Assembly (NCBI RefSeq): GCF_030271535.1
Contig: NZ_JASCXJ010000001.1
Location: 310,001 to 374,000 of the forward strand
Origin: Nocardiopsis sp. ATB16-24
GTDB lineage: Bacteria > Actinomycetota > Actinomycetes > Streptosporangiales > Streptosporangiaceae
Direction of reading: 5' to 3'
Length of the DNA stretch: 64,000 bases
Shown: piece after piece, positions 35,621-43,168 of the stretch
How the letters are laid out: every line of letters begins with the position of its first letter
Position numbering within the stretch: the first letter of the stretch is position 1
Made by a program: the position numbers and the translations under genes
The notes under the pieces: generated by a model
What the model was told of the DNA's origin: nothing
The model's input: only the letters and a program-made list of their open reading frames with translations
Database searches by the model: none

Positions 35621-37003
35621 ATGCCCCCCGAGTCCGGTTCGGACACCGACGGAGAACCCCCTGGCTCCCTCGACGTCGCGGAACCACCCAAGGACGTCTC
35701 CTCCGTGGGCACGGTGGCCCGCCGGATCACGGGCAAGGCGATCCCCCTCTACCTGTCCATGCTCGCCACCATGGCGGGCGGCGCCGTCACCGCGGGCGTG
35801 CTCGGCAACGCCGCGACCACGCAGCTGGCGGCGTACGCACTGGTCATCGCGGTGTTCAATCCGGCGTTGATGGTCGTCCAGGGCGCGCTGCGCGGATCGA
35901 TGCCCTTCATCTCGGAGAAGGAGGGAGACCCGCGGGCCCTGGCCCCCGTGGTCCGTGACGGCCTCTGGCTGGCCCTGGTCCTGGGCGTGCTCGGCGGTTC
36001 CCTGGTGGGCACCGCGCCACTGTGGGGGCGGCTGCTCGGGGTGGCCGAACCCACGCTGGCCGCCCTCGGCGTCTATCCCCTTCTCATGGGTCTGTACGTG
36101 GTGATCACGTCGGTGAAGGCCTCGGTGACCGTGCTCCTCATCGGATTGGGGCACAACCGCACCGTCCTGGTGCTGAGCCTGGTCACCACCGCCCTCGCCG
36201 TCGTCCTCACCCCTGCCCTGGTCCTGGGGGCCGGCCCCCTGCCCGCCATGGGCCTGAACGGCGCCGGTGTCGCGGCGCTGATCGACGGGTCCGTCACGGT
36301 CTGCCTCTCCCTGTACCTCTCCCGCCGAAGGACCGTCCTGCGTGGGCACCGGGTCGGCCTCGGCGCGCCCCGGCCCGGTGGTGTCCGGGCGATCGCCCGG
36401 GTGGGTCTGCCCACCGGATCCACACTGTTGATCAAGTTCGCGACGCTGAGCGTGCTGGCGCTGGCCGTGGCCCGAACCGGCCCGGCCGACGCCGCCGCCC
36501 ACCAGCTGCTCGTGGTCGTCTCCACCTTCGCCTTCCTCGCGGCGACGGCCACCGGACAGTCGTCGATCCCCTTCACCGCCCGCGCCGCCGCCAGGGGTGA
36601 CCGCGCCGGGGCCCGCCGGTCCGTCCTGGCCGCCCACCTGGTGGCCCTTCCCGTGGTCGTGACGAGCGCGGCGCTGGTGTGGGCCGTCCCCGGGCCGATC
36701 ATCGGACTGCTCACCGACGACCCGGAGGTGGCGAGGACGGTGACCGCGCTGCTTCCGGTGCTCTTCGCGGTGGTCGTGGCCGACGCCACCCAGGCCCTGT
36801 CCGGTATGGGCCTGCTGGGCGTCAAGAACGCCAGGCCCTCGATGTACGCGTTCGCGGTCTGCTACGGGCTGCTGACCCTGGTGGCGGTGCCCGCCGTGGA
36901 GGCCGGAGGGCTGCCCTTGCTGTGGACCGCCTACGCCGTGGCCACGGCGGGGCTGGTGTTCGCCCAAGGCCTGGCGTTCTGGCGCACGTCCGCGCGGATC
37001 TGA
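35621..37003 (+). CDS. MATE family efflux transporter
   Basis: The 460-residue protein has about twelve helices in two homologous halves. The first half begins near residue 40 (AIPLYLSMLATMAGGAVTAGVLG) and contains QGALRGSMPFISEKEGD; the second has GLPTGSTLLIKFATLSVLALAVA and the Gln/Ser-rich ATATGQSSIPF region. MATE proteins export drugs or secondary metabolites by Na+ or H+ antiport. The N-terminal 35 residues are acidic and Pro/Ser-rich. TAGGAGAGA precedes the ATG. No regulator is adjacent. Confidence 0.85.
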   Translation: MPPESGSDTDGEPPGSLDVAEPPKDVSSVGTVARRITGKAIPLYLSMLATMAGGAVTAGVLGNAATTQLAAYALVIAVFNPALMVVQGALRGSMPFISEKEGDPRALAPVVRDGLWLALVLGVLGGSLVGTAPLWGRLLGVAEPTLAALGVYPLLMGLYVVITSVKASVTVLLIGLGHNRTVLVLSLVTTALAVVLTPALVLGAGPLPAMGLNGAGVAALIDGSVTVCLSLYLSRRRTVLRGHRVGLGAPRPGGVRAIARVGLPTGSTLLIKFATLSVLALAVARTGPADAAAHQLLVVVSTFAFLAATATGQSSIPFTARAAARGDRAGARRSVLAAHLVALPVVVTSAALVWAVPGPIIGLLTDDPEVARTVTALLPVLFAVVVADATQALSGMGLLGVKNARPSMYAFAVCYGLLTLVAVPAVEAGGLPLLWTAYAVATAGLVFAQGLAFWRTSARI

Positions 37004-37076
37004 GGCGGCGCCTCCCTCCCCGGGGTTCGGGGCGGCACCACGTATGTGGCACCGCCCCGAGGGCATGGGTGGGGTC

Positions 37077-37547
37077 TCAGCGGTGGGTGGCCAGCCAGGT
37101 CCTCACCAGGCCGGCCAGCTCATCGAACTCCCCCGGCCCGGCCGGCACCTGTTCCCCGGAGTGAGGTGCCTGTCCTGGACGGTGGAACAGGTAGGGGCGT
37201 ACTCCGCGCACCCCGTCGTCATCGACACACCAGCCCTGTTCGGAGGGGTGGGGCTCACGCGGTCGCGGTACCCGCACCGGCCGGGGAACCGGGCGTGGGT
37301 GTCGGGCTGCGGCCAGAGCGCTTCCCGAACGTAGCCTCTGCACTCCAGGCACAGCGGTCCCGGTGCCAGGCAAGGACCTGGGGTGCTCCCGTACTCCCGA
37401 GCGAGACGCTGGCAGTGGGCGCCGTTCTTGTCGCCGGGCGTCCACGGAGCTGCACAGCACCGCGGCGAGCACCGCCCCGAACAGCCACTGCACCTGCTGT
37501 GCCCATCCTCGGACGGGTTTGCGGTGCCGACCGCTAGGCTTCTCCAC
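37077..37547 (-). CDS. Hypothetical GRHR-type small protein near regulatory ATPase
   Basis: A GTG at 37547 preceded by AGGAGGAGATC opens a 156-residue frame that begins VEKPSGRHRK and includes a hydrophobic stretch WLFGAVLAAVLCSS, then a long Pro/Arg-rich part and a C-terminus GVRGVRPYLFHRPGQ. The strong ribosome site and its position downstream of an anti-sigma-like ATPase gene support a real gene. I do not recognise a function. The low-complexity middle makes a frame error possible. Confidence 0.45.
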   Translation of the reverse strand: MEKPSGRHRKPVRGWAQQVQWLFGAVLAAVLCSSVDARRQERRPLPASRSGVREHPRSLPGTGTAVPGVQRLRSGSALAAARHPRPVPRPVRVPRPREPHPSEQGWCVDDDGVRGVRPYLFHRPGQAPHSGEQVPAGPGEFDELAGLVRTWLATHR

Positions 37548-37728
37548 GATCTCCTCCTGCTTGCTTCAGGTGGAGATTCAGCCCTGGCCCGGTGGTGCGA
37601 ACACCGGGCCGGGGCGCCTCCACTTTCTCTGTCATCTGTTGTGTGCTGCGCGGATGGGTGTCATTGGCCCCGGGTTCGTACGCCACCCGAAACCGCGCTT
37701 CCCACCTCGGCGGCACGTAGGGGTAAGG

Positions 37729-38283
37729 TCAGTCGCTGCCGAGGGCTCGGTGGGGGTCGATCAACGCCCACATGGTCAACGGGCCTCCCCAGGCCCCGGT
37801 CCACCACCACTTCTCTGACAATGCGGCCACCAGGTGCAGCCCTCGCCCATGCACTCTCGGTTCCTCGGGGTGGCCGGTCAGGTGGGGCCTGGTGATCTGC
37901 TGTCCGGCCTTCGGGCCGTCATCGGTCACCCCCAGCAGTACGACCTCGCCGGGCATCGTCTCCACTGACACCCGCACCCGCCCGCACCGGTCGCCCGAAG
38001 CCGTGTGCTGTATGGCGTTGGAGACGAGTTCACTGAGGGCCAGCATGACCGGCGCGGCGGTCTCCTCATCCAGCCCAGTGGCCCCCGTACACCAGGCCCG
38101 CACACTCCCGACCTGCTCTGGCCTCCCATCGAAGTAGGCGATGGATACTCCCAGCCGCTTGCTTCGTCCCCGTACCGGCAATCCACCCGCCGGCCGCCGT
38201 TCCTGGTTCCGGCCGTACCTCGGTTTTGGGATTTCGCGCCCATCGGGCGGCTGTCCCGGCGGTGGGATATTCGAGCAGCTCAT
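37729..38283 (-). CDS. GHKL (HATPase_c) anti-sigma-like ATP-binding protein
   Basis: The 184-residue protein has the RsbW/SpoIIAB-like ATPase motifs: N-box ELVSNAIQHT, G1-box VTDDGP and G2-box GRGLHLVAALSEKWW. The usual histidine phosphotransfer domain is absent. In actinomycetes these orphan ATPases are commonly encoded beside XRE and DUF397 genes, as here, where the XRE gene is divergent. GAGGGGA lies seven bases before the ATG. The intergenic region between the two carries a perfect 14-bp inverted repeat. Confidence 0.85.
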   Translation of the reverse strand: MSCSNIPPPGQPPDGREIPKPRYGRNQERRPAGGLPVRGRSKRLGVSIAYFDGRPEQVGSVRAWCTGATGLDEETAAPVMLALSELVSNAIQHTASGDRCGRVRVSVETMPGEVVLLGVTDDGPKAGQQITRPHLTGHPEEPRVHGRGLHLVAALSEKWWWTGAWGGPLTMWALIDPHRALGSD

Positions 38284-38414
38284 AGCCAGTTCCCCTCAGT
38301 CACGCAAGTGTCGAACGCGAGGAGCCGGGTCCCGGCAGTGGCCATGGGCTGGGCACATGCGGCAGGGCACCGAACGTGATCCCTGGGGCGCGGCTCGTCA
38401 CCACCGACGATGCA

Positions 38415-38459
38415 CTACAGGAAATTTCCCGGCAACAACTTTCCAGAAATTTCCTGTAG
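38415..38459. promoter_or_regulatory. Perfect 14-bp inverted repeat between ATPase and XRE genes
   Basis: CTACAGGAAATTTC (38415-38428) and GAAATTTCCTGTAG (38446-38459) are exact reverse complements around a 17-base spacer. Each arm contains its own GAAATTTC palindrome. TAGACT, a possible -10 element, overlaps the end of the right arm. This is a strong candidate operator for the XRE regulator. Confidence 0.7.
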
Positions 38460-38520
38460 ACTTTTGAACCTGTCCATGGTGGGACCATCCGGCCGGGATA
38501 CTGAGGGAGACGAGCGCCGC

Positions 38521-39411
38521 ATGACCGTGGAAGGGATCCGCCCGATGCCCCAAGAGCAGCACGGCCCCATCGCCAGCCGCCTCCTGCTCGGCAAAGCACT
38601 TCAGCAGCTCAGGGACGAGGCCGGGATGAGCGGGGCCGAAGTCGCCGAGCAGATGGGCTTCGGTGCGGCCAAGCTGTCGAAGATCGAACGAGGTCAGGCC
38701 CCCGTCTCCAAAGCCGACCTCCACCTGTTCTTCCAGGTCCTGAAGGTCAGCGAGGACGTACAACCCACCCTGCTCGAACTCGGAGCCCAGTCACGTCGGC
38801 CACGACGCAACCGCACCACTACGTTCGAACAGGAACTCCCCGGCAAGAACTTCGAGAAGTACCTGGGGCTCGAAGAGATCGCGATCGGCATCAAGGACTG
38901 GCATCCCTACCTGATCCCAGGTCTCCTGCAGACCCCTGAGTACGCCCGCACCCTGATCTCCGCCAACCCGCTGTTGCTCCCCGACCAGGTGGACCACCTC
39001 GTTCGGCTCCGCATGGAACGCCAACGAACCCTGCACCGGGAAACGGATCCTCTGCGCCTGTGGTCGATCGTGGAGGAGTACGCGCTGCGACGTGTCCTCG
39101 GCAGCAAGCAGATCCGCGACGACCAACTACGCCACCTGCTGAAGATGGGACAAAAACCCAACATCAACATCCAGGTCATCCCCGACTCCGCCGGCGCACA
39201 CGCCGGCCTCGACGGAGCCTTCGCGATCCTCGACGCCGGGAACCACCTGCCTCCGGTGGTCTACATCGACAGTCGGGGCATGAACACCTATGTCGAAGCC
39301 ATGAGCGAACTGGCCGCCTACAAGGCGAGCTATGACCAGATCCAATCCGCGGCGCTCTCACCGGTACAGTCAGCCGAAGTCATCACGGCGCTTCTGGAGG
39401 GCACCCGATGA
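38521..39411 (+). CDS. XRE family regulator with DUF5753 domain
   Basis: The 296-residue protein has an N-terminal helix-turn-helix (LGKALQQLRDEAGMSGAEVA, GAAKLSKIERGQAPVS) at about 20-80 and a DUF5753 effector domain (YLGLEEIAIGIKDWHPYLIP, GLLQTPEYARTLI, PDSAGAHAGLDGAFAIL). This architecture, with a DUF397 partner directly downstream, is the WhiJ/SCO4441-like regulatory module that influences development and antibiotic production in streptomycetes. Start at ATG 38521 is after the inverted repeat; an open frame back to 38410 would cover the operator and is rejected. It overlaps the DUF397 gene by four bases. Confidence 0.88.
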   Translation: MTVEGIRPMPQEQHGPIASRLLLGKALQQLRDEAGMSGAEVAEQMGFGAAKLSKIERGQAPVSKADLHLFFQVLKVSEDVQPTLLELGAQSRRPRRNRTTTFEQELPGKNFEKYLGLEEIAIGIKDWHPYLIPGLLQTPEYARTLISANPLLLPDQVDHLVRLRMERQRTLHRETDPLRLWSIVEEYALRRVLGSKQIRDDQLRHLLKMGQKPNINIQVIPDSAGAHAGLDGAFAILDAGNHLPPVVYIDSRGMNTYVEAMSELAAYKASYDQIQSAALSPVQSAEVITALLEGTR

Positions 39412-39764
39412 GATGGACAAAGTCCAGCTACAGCAGTACCGGGGCGACATGCGTCCAGGTGCGGGTACCGCGTGTGGGGGTGACCGAGATCGGCGACACG
39501 AAACATCCCGACGGCCCCACCCTCACCGTTCCCGACAACGACTGGGAACACTTCCTCGATCAGGTCGCGAACGCCACCGCCGACTTCGAACGCCTACGTG
39601 CCCAATTCCTCCCAGGCGGTGGCTTCACCCTCACCGACACCGCCACCCCGCACTCCCCCGTGCTCACCTACACGAAAGCCGAGTGGGACGCCTTCAAACT
39701 CGGCGTCGACGCCGGGGAACTCCGCAGCGGTGACCCGCGTGGAGTTCCCGTCAGTCTCGTTTGA
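39408..39764 (+). CDS. Tandem DUF397 protein
   Basis: The 118-residue protein has one full DUF397 unit (MRWTKSSYSSTGATCVQVRV, GVTEIGDTKHPDGPTLTVP, ending DWEHFLDQV) and a second, weaker copy (FTLTDTATPHSPVLTYTKAE followed by WDAFKLGVDAGEL). DUF397 proteins act as antagonists or partners of the upstream XRE protein. The ATG overlaps the XRE stop (ATGA). The last 14 bases overlap the 3' end of the convergent dehydrogenase gene. Confidence 0.85.
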   Translation: MRWTKSSYSSTGATCVQVRVPRVGVTEIGDTKHPDGPTLTVPDNDWEHFLDQVANATADFERLRAQFLPGGGFTLTDTATPHSPVLTYTKAEWDAFKLGVDAGELRSGDPRGVPVSLV

Positions 39765-40596
39765 GCTGATCCAGGATGTGCGGCAAGGGCAGGTCCTGGT
39801 CGTCCTTGTCCTGTGCCCAAAGGTCGAACACCGTGGCGGCCGCCTCGGCCATCTCTGGGGGGAGGCCGGCGGCGACCAGGCTGTGGGACACCTCCCGCAT
39901 CTCCGGGGCCCAACGCCATGCTTTTGCCGCCACGCCCTTCAGATACTCCGGCGTGGCCAGAGGGGACTTGGCCAGACGGCGCGCCTCTGCGGTCAGGTGC
40001 TCGTCCACCCCATGGGCACGACCCAACGCCTGCGCGACACCAGCCAGAGCGCAGGCAGCCTTTTGATAGGAGCCGTAGGCCATCTTCAGCGCCGAAGCGG
40101 CTCCTACCGGTCCCTCCAGCTGGAGCGGGACGACGGCCGTATCAGCGAACAGTTCCGCGACCGCGGCCACCTTCCCTTCTTCTCCGGAGAGGTAGAGGTG
40201 GGTGGAGACGGAGCCCCCTGGCGGCGGGCCGATGACGCACCCGTCCACAGCACGTGCGCCGTGAGCGGACATGTCGGTCGCGATCCGTTCCGCGCGTTCG
40301 GGGCTGATGGCGTTGGCTTCGACGAAGACACCGGAGAAACCCGCCTCCCTCACCGCATCAGCCGTCTGCTCCGCGGCTGTCGGCGGGCACAGGGAGATGA
40401 GCACGGAGGAGCGCTCCAGGAGCTGTCCCAGTGCGGGAACAGCGTCGAGTCCGGCTTGTTCGGCTCGCCGGACGCTCGCTTCACTTCGTCCGGCGGGACA
40501 CCACAGGACACGGACGCCGGCCTTGGTGAGCTCGTGCCCGACGGCAGCACCCATCTGGCCGGGGTGCAGCAGACCGACAGTGACCGGGCTGGTCAT
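39751..40596 (-). CDS. NAD(P)-dependent beta-hydroxyacid dehydrogenase-like protein (DUF1932)
   Basis: The 281-residue protein has a Rossmann motif VGLLHPGQMGAAVG at the N-terminus, LISLCPPTAA and VEANAISPERAERI as in the 6-phosphogluconate/3-hydroxyisobutyrate dehydrogenase superfamily, and a helical C-terminal domain with ALKMAYGSYQKAA (the conserved Lys) typical of the DUF1932 subgroup. Substrate is unknown. Its 3' end overlaps the DUF397 gene by 14 bases tail-to-tail. It lies between the XRE module and the RiPP-like operon. Confidence 0.85.
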   Translation of the reverse strand: MTSPVTVGLLHPGQMGAAVGHELTKAGVRVLWCPAGRSEASVRRAEQAGLDAVPALGQLLERSSVLISLCPPTAAEQTADAVREAGFSGVFVEANAISPERAERIATDMSAHGARAVDGCVIGPPPGGSVSTHLYLSGEEGKVAAVAELFADTAVVPLQLEGPVGAASALKMAYGSYQKAACALAGVAQALGRAHGVDEHLTAEARRLAKSPLATPEYLKGVAAKAWRWAPEMREVSHSLVAAGLPPEMAEAAATVFDLWAQDKDDQDLPLPHILDQLKRD

Positions 40597-40838
40597 GGCG
40601 TATGCCCTCCGGGAAGAGCAGGGGGTGGCGGTGCGCAGAACTCGATGATCTCATCACGCAACGCGGTGGCCAGGGGCGAGGTCCTCACCCGAGGCCGTAT
40701 CTGTTGGAGTCTGCGTCTCACACTGTCCGTCACGGCAGCTGTAGTTCGTGATCGCGTAGATGTCAGGTCACCTCGGCCACGGTGACGTTGTCTCATCGTC
40801 GGTGCACCCGAGCAGCCAACCTCGGGCGGTTCACGCAA
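40593..40838 (-). CDS. Doubtful 81-codon ORF coupled to the dehydrogenase start
   Basis: This frame ends with a TGA that overlaps the dehydrogenase ATG (ATGA), the arrangement seen between real coupled genes in this genome. Its C-terminal half (VRRRLQQIRPRVRTSPLATA, then LRDEIIEFCAPPPPALPGG) looks protein-like, while the N-terminal half is Arg-rich and lacks a ribosome site. It could be a remnant or a short gene with a non-obvious start. I would not rely on it. Confidence 0.25.
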   Translation of the reverse strand: MREPPEVGCSGAPTMRQRHRGRGDLTSTRSRTTAAVTDSVRRRLQQIRPRVRTSPLATALRDEIIEFCAPPPPALPGGHTP

Positions 40839-40996
40839 CGGCCGAGGATGTCGAAGAACAAGGCACCAGCGGCTACCCCCGGTCGTGAGAAGGATTCTGT
40901 GGGATCAGAGGCCATGACCCGACACCAATGACCTCGGAGCGGCCACGCCCTCGCTACGTTAAACCGATCCGTCTCCGTGGCCGTTTCCCCGGTCGG
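40839..40996. other. Intergenic stretch with nothing recognised
   Basis: Together with the doubtful small ORF this makes a 400-base gap between the dehydrogenase start and the pentapeptide-repeat gene stop. No hairpin, RNA or protein signal was found by eye. Confidence 0.4.
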
Positions 40997-41551
40997 TCAC
41001 AGCGGCGCCTCGGCCACGGTCAAGTCCAGGTCGCGGACCATGACCTCGTTGAGCTGGCGCAGCTGCATCGCGGTCACCTTGGCCCCGCGCAACGACGACA
41101 GGCCCGACAGCCCGGACAGGTCGCTCTCCCGCAGGTCCGCACCCGCCAGGGAGGTGTCTTGCAGATCCACACCGAAGGCGCAGTCGTCGAAGACCGCCTT
41201 CCGCAGGTCGCACCCCTCGAAGGCGGCCTCCCTGAACGAGCAGCCCACGAACGCCACGTCACCCACGACCCTGACCTGAGCCCAGGTGGCGTAGTCGAAC
41301 TGGCAGCCCTCGAAGAGCACATCCCGAAGGGACACCCGTACCAGTGACACACCCATCAGCCTCGACGTGCGAAACCGGCACCGGTCGATGGTGACGTCCA
41401 CCAGGCGGTGAGAGGACAGGTCCACCGACCGGAAGTCGGCGTTGGCGACCCTCTCCTCCTCCAGAGGGTTCGTATGCGGCCACGAGGCAACCGGTGTCTC
41501 GTCGTCGCTGGGCAGAAGCACGTTCGCGCCCCGGATCCGGGTTGTCTCCAC
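40997..41551 (-). CDS. Pentapeptide-repeat protein of a RiPP-like operon
   Basis: The 184-residue protein shows A(D/N)LxX-type pentapeptide repeats between about residues 35 and 165, for example ADFRSVDLSSHRLVDVTIDR, VLFEGCQFDYATW, AAFEGCDLRKAVF and TSLAGADLRESDLSGLSGLS. These build a right-handed quadrilateral beta-helix. The repeats are rich in Cys (GC at turns), like many small actinobacterial members. GGGGAAGG precedes the GTG at 41551, only 15 bases after the stop of the WDN peptide gene, so it is the third gene of that operon. Some pentapeptide proteins protect gyrase from toxic peptides; a role as immunity or scaffold is an inference only. Confidence 0.8.
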   Translation of the reverse strand: METTRIRGANVLLPSDDETPVASWPHTNPLEEERVANADFRSVDLSSHRLVDVTIDRCRFRTSRLMGVSLVRVSLRDVLFEGCQFDYATWAQVRVVGDVAFVGCSFREAAFEGCDLRKAVFDDCAFGVDLQDTSLAGADLRESDLSGLSGLSSLRGAKVTAMQLRQLNEVMVRDLDLTVAEAPL

Positions 41552-41566
41552 GGAACCTTCCCCGTT

Positions 41567-41734
41567 CTACTTACTCCAGTTGTCCCAGGTGGAACGGTTG
41601 TCCCAGGGACCACCGTTCTTGTTGTCCCAGGTGTCGCGGTTGTCGAATCGCCCCACAGGGGTACTCGGCCGGAGCCGTTTGATCAGATCGGCGACCCCAG
41701 AAGATCGCTCAAGCACGGTCATGACGCTGCTCAT
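41567..41734 (-). CDS. 55-residue putative triceptide-like RiPP precursor with WDN repeats
   Basis: The ORF begins at ATG 41734, three bases after the SPASM gene stop, with GGGAG upstream, and ends TAG at 41567-41569. The N-terminal leader-like part is MSSVMTVLERSSGVADLIKR and the C-terminal part has aromatic-x-Asn/Lys motifs: Phe30-Asp-Asn, Trp36-Asp-Asn, Trp44-Asp-Asn, Trp50-Asp-Asn and Trp53-Ser-Lys55. Three-residue aromatic-x-x motifs of this type are the substrates of cyclophane-forming radical SAM/SPASM enzymes (triceptides: XyeA, GrrA, FxsA types). The adjacent gene end encodes exactly such a SPASM domain. I have not seen this particular peptide described. Too short for usual gene callers. 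Confidence 0.75.
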   Translation of the reverse strand: MSSVMTVLERSSGVADLIKRLRPSTPVGRFDNRDTWDNKNGGPWDNRSTWDNWSK

Positions 41735-41737
41735 CGT

Positions 41738-42010
41738 TCACACTCCCATCTTCTCGCCCAGCGCACGGGCGAGTTCGATCTTCGAATTGCGGCAGTAGGC
41801 GGTCTCGGTGACGGTGAAGTCCCCGTGTTCGAAGTACTTGTTCGAGGCCTGGCCTCCCTGGCAGAACGCGAAGAACTCGCATTCCTGACGGCATCGCCGC
41901 GGGCACTGCCCCAGCAAGCCCGGCTGTACCGGGCACTCACCCGCACTGAGATCGACCACGAACCACCTCCCACACAGGCCGAAGAGGCATGGCAGTGGCT
42001 GAACGCCTGG
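41738..42010 (-). pseudogene. C-terminal SPASM remnant of a radical SAM cyclophane-type maturase
   Basis: The frame is open from 42010 down to TGA 41738-41740. The last 73 residues are clearly a SPASM cluster region: ECPVQPGLLGQCPRRC, then CRQECEFFAFCQGGQ, SNKYFEHGDF, TETAYCRNSKIELA. The CxxxCEFFxxCxGGxxSNKYxExGxFxxTETxxCR pattern is that of maturases for GRRM/triceptide-class peptides. The catalytic CxxxCxxC radical SAM domain, about 300 residues, is missing: an in-frame TGA lies at 42011-42013 and no radical SAM motif is found upstream in any frame. The ORF end is followed at once by the WDN peptide gene. I conclude a 5' deletion has removed most of the maturase. Confidence 0.75.
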
Positions 42011-42149
42011 TCACACAGCACGGCGAAGAGCCCGCCCTCCCACAACCGGTGCACTGGGTACCCACCGGACAGCGGGACGGGCCCTCATCGTCGGAACTCC
42101 TGGAGGTCTTCCCCCAAGAGCTGGCGGGCCTCCGGTTGACTTCGGCCCG

Positions 42150-42239
42150 TCAGGCGTTGAGCCGCTCCAGCGTGCGCTCCCGGCCCAGCAGTTCCAGCGA
42201 CTCGACCAACGGCAAACCGACCGTGCGTCCGGTCACCGC
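42150..42239 (-). pseudogene. 3'-terminal fragment of glutamyl-tRNA synthetase
   Basis: Minus-strand codons 42239-42153 plus a TGA read [20 protein letters not shown] then ERTLERLNA, the conserved extreme C-terminus of actinobacterial GltX ([22 protein letters not shown]). Upstream of it the frame turns to unrelated Arg-rich sequence, so only about 29 codons remain. This is a gene fragment, not a working synthetase, and it marks a rearrangement point beside the truncated maturase. Confidence 0.7.
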
Positions 42240-42320
42240 GGGGCGACGCCGAGATCAGACCGACCGGTTCCTGAGGGTCGGCGGTCGCGTCCAGGGAGGG
42301 GGCGCGACCGCCTCTCGGTC

Positions 42321-42956
42321 TCAGTCCCCGGCCCGGACACGCTCGAAGACCCCGGTGAGGCCGTCCAGGAAGGCCGACAGCGCCAGTTCGAAGCTCGCCT
42401 CGTCGATCTCGGCGGCGTGCTCGGCCAGGCGGTGGGCCTGGGACAGGTTGGGGTAGCGGTCCCGGTAGACGCGCACGTCGTCGTCGAATCCGCGCGCGAA
42501 GGAGTTCGTGGCGGCCCCCACGATCAGGTACTTGGTGGACGCGCCGATCATCGTCGCGTAGCGGGGCGGCCATCCTGCGCCCACCAGTCCCCCGTGGACG
42601 GCGTCGGCGCGGCGCAGTGCCTCCTCCCGGCGTCCGGGCCCGGCGGCGATCACCGGCAGCAGGTGGGGGTGGGCGGCGAGGGCGTCGCGGTAGGACCGGG
42701 CCCAGACGGTGAGCCCCTCGCGCCAGTCACCACCCTCGAACCCCGAGACGTCGATGTGCGAGGTGACCTCGTTGGCGACGTCGCTGAGCAGCTCCTCCTT
42801 GGTGCGGTAGTGGCTGTAGAGGGAGGCCGCCTGGACGGCGAGTTCCTGGGCGAGTTTGCGCATGGACAGCCCGTCCAGCCCGTCCCGGTCGATGAGCGTG
42901 AGCGCGGCACGGCGGATGGCCGGTTTACTCAGGATCGGTGTCTTGGGTCGGGCCAC
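42321..42956 (-). CDS. TetR family regulator of acyl-CoA dehydrogenase gene
   Basis: The 211-residue protein has a TetR HTH (AIRRAALTLIDRDGLDGLSM, RKLAQELAVQAASLYSHYRT) and a C-terminal domain of the TetR_C type (WAGG-like region with AHPHLLPVIAAGPGRREEAL). The GTG at 42956 is preceded by AGGAGGAGA; the frame upstream is noise. It is divergent from the acyl-CoA dehydrogenase gene, and a palindrome at 43132-43152 lies between them. Confidence 0.87.
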   Translation of the reverse strand: MARPKTPILSKPAIRRAALTLIDRDGLDGLSMRKLAQELAVQAASLYSHYRTKEELLSDVANEVTSHIDVSGFEGGDWREGLTVWARSYRDALAAHPHLLPVIAAGPGRREEALRRADAVHGGLVGAGWPPRYATMIGASTKYLIVGAATNSFARGFDDDVRVYRDRYPNLSQAHRLAEHAAEIDEASFELALSAFLDGLTGVFERVRAGD

Positions 42957-43131
42957 GGAAGGGTCTCCTCCTGCGCTGCGGCGGACGGGCCGGTCCCTCC
43001 GGCGTCCGGCCCGATCATCGCATGCCGGTCCGTCGTGTGCTCCTTCGGTCGCCTCGGCGGATCCGGTGGGCCCGCTCTCCACCTGCCGGACGACCTCTTG
43101 CGTGCATGGGTCCTGACACCGTACTCTCAAA

Positions 43132-43152
43132 TAACCGAACACCGTTAGGTTA
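43132..43152. promoter_or_regulatory. Palindrome between TetR and acyl-CoA dehydrogenase genes
   Basis: TAACCgAAC-ACC-GTTaGGTTA is a 21-bp inverted repeat with arms TAACCnAAC/GTTnGGTTA, ending 16 bases before the dehydrogenase start codon. It is the likely TetR operator and would block that promoter. Confidence 0.7.
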
Positions 43153-43168
43153 CTGGGGAGGCAAGACC

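Noticed and set aside
37255..37506. Alternative minus-strand frame inside the GRHR-type hypothetical gene
   Set aside because: No ribosome site, and the GTG 37547 frame has a much better one; kept in mind only as a sign of a possible frame error.
42011..42120. 25-codon ORF starting at an ATG near 42087 with AGGAG upstream, before the SPASM remnant
   Set aside because: Good ribosome site but the peptide has no recognisable content and stops before the SPASM frame; treated as chance.
42085..42320. Minus-strand frame continuing from the TetR gene region over the gltX fragment
   Set aside because: It reads as Arg-rich noise; only the frame giving the GltX C-terminal sequence has recognisable content.
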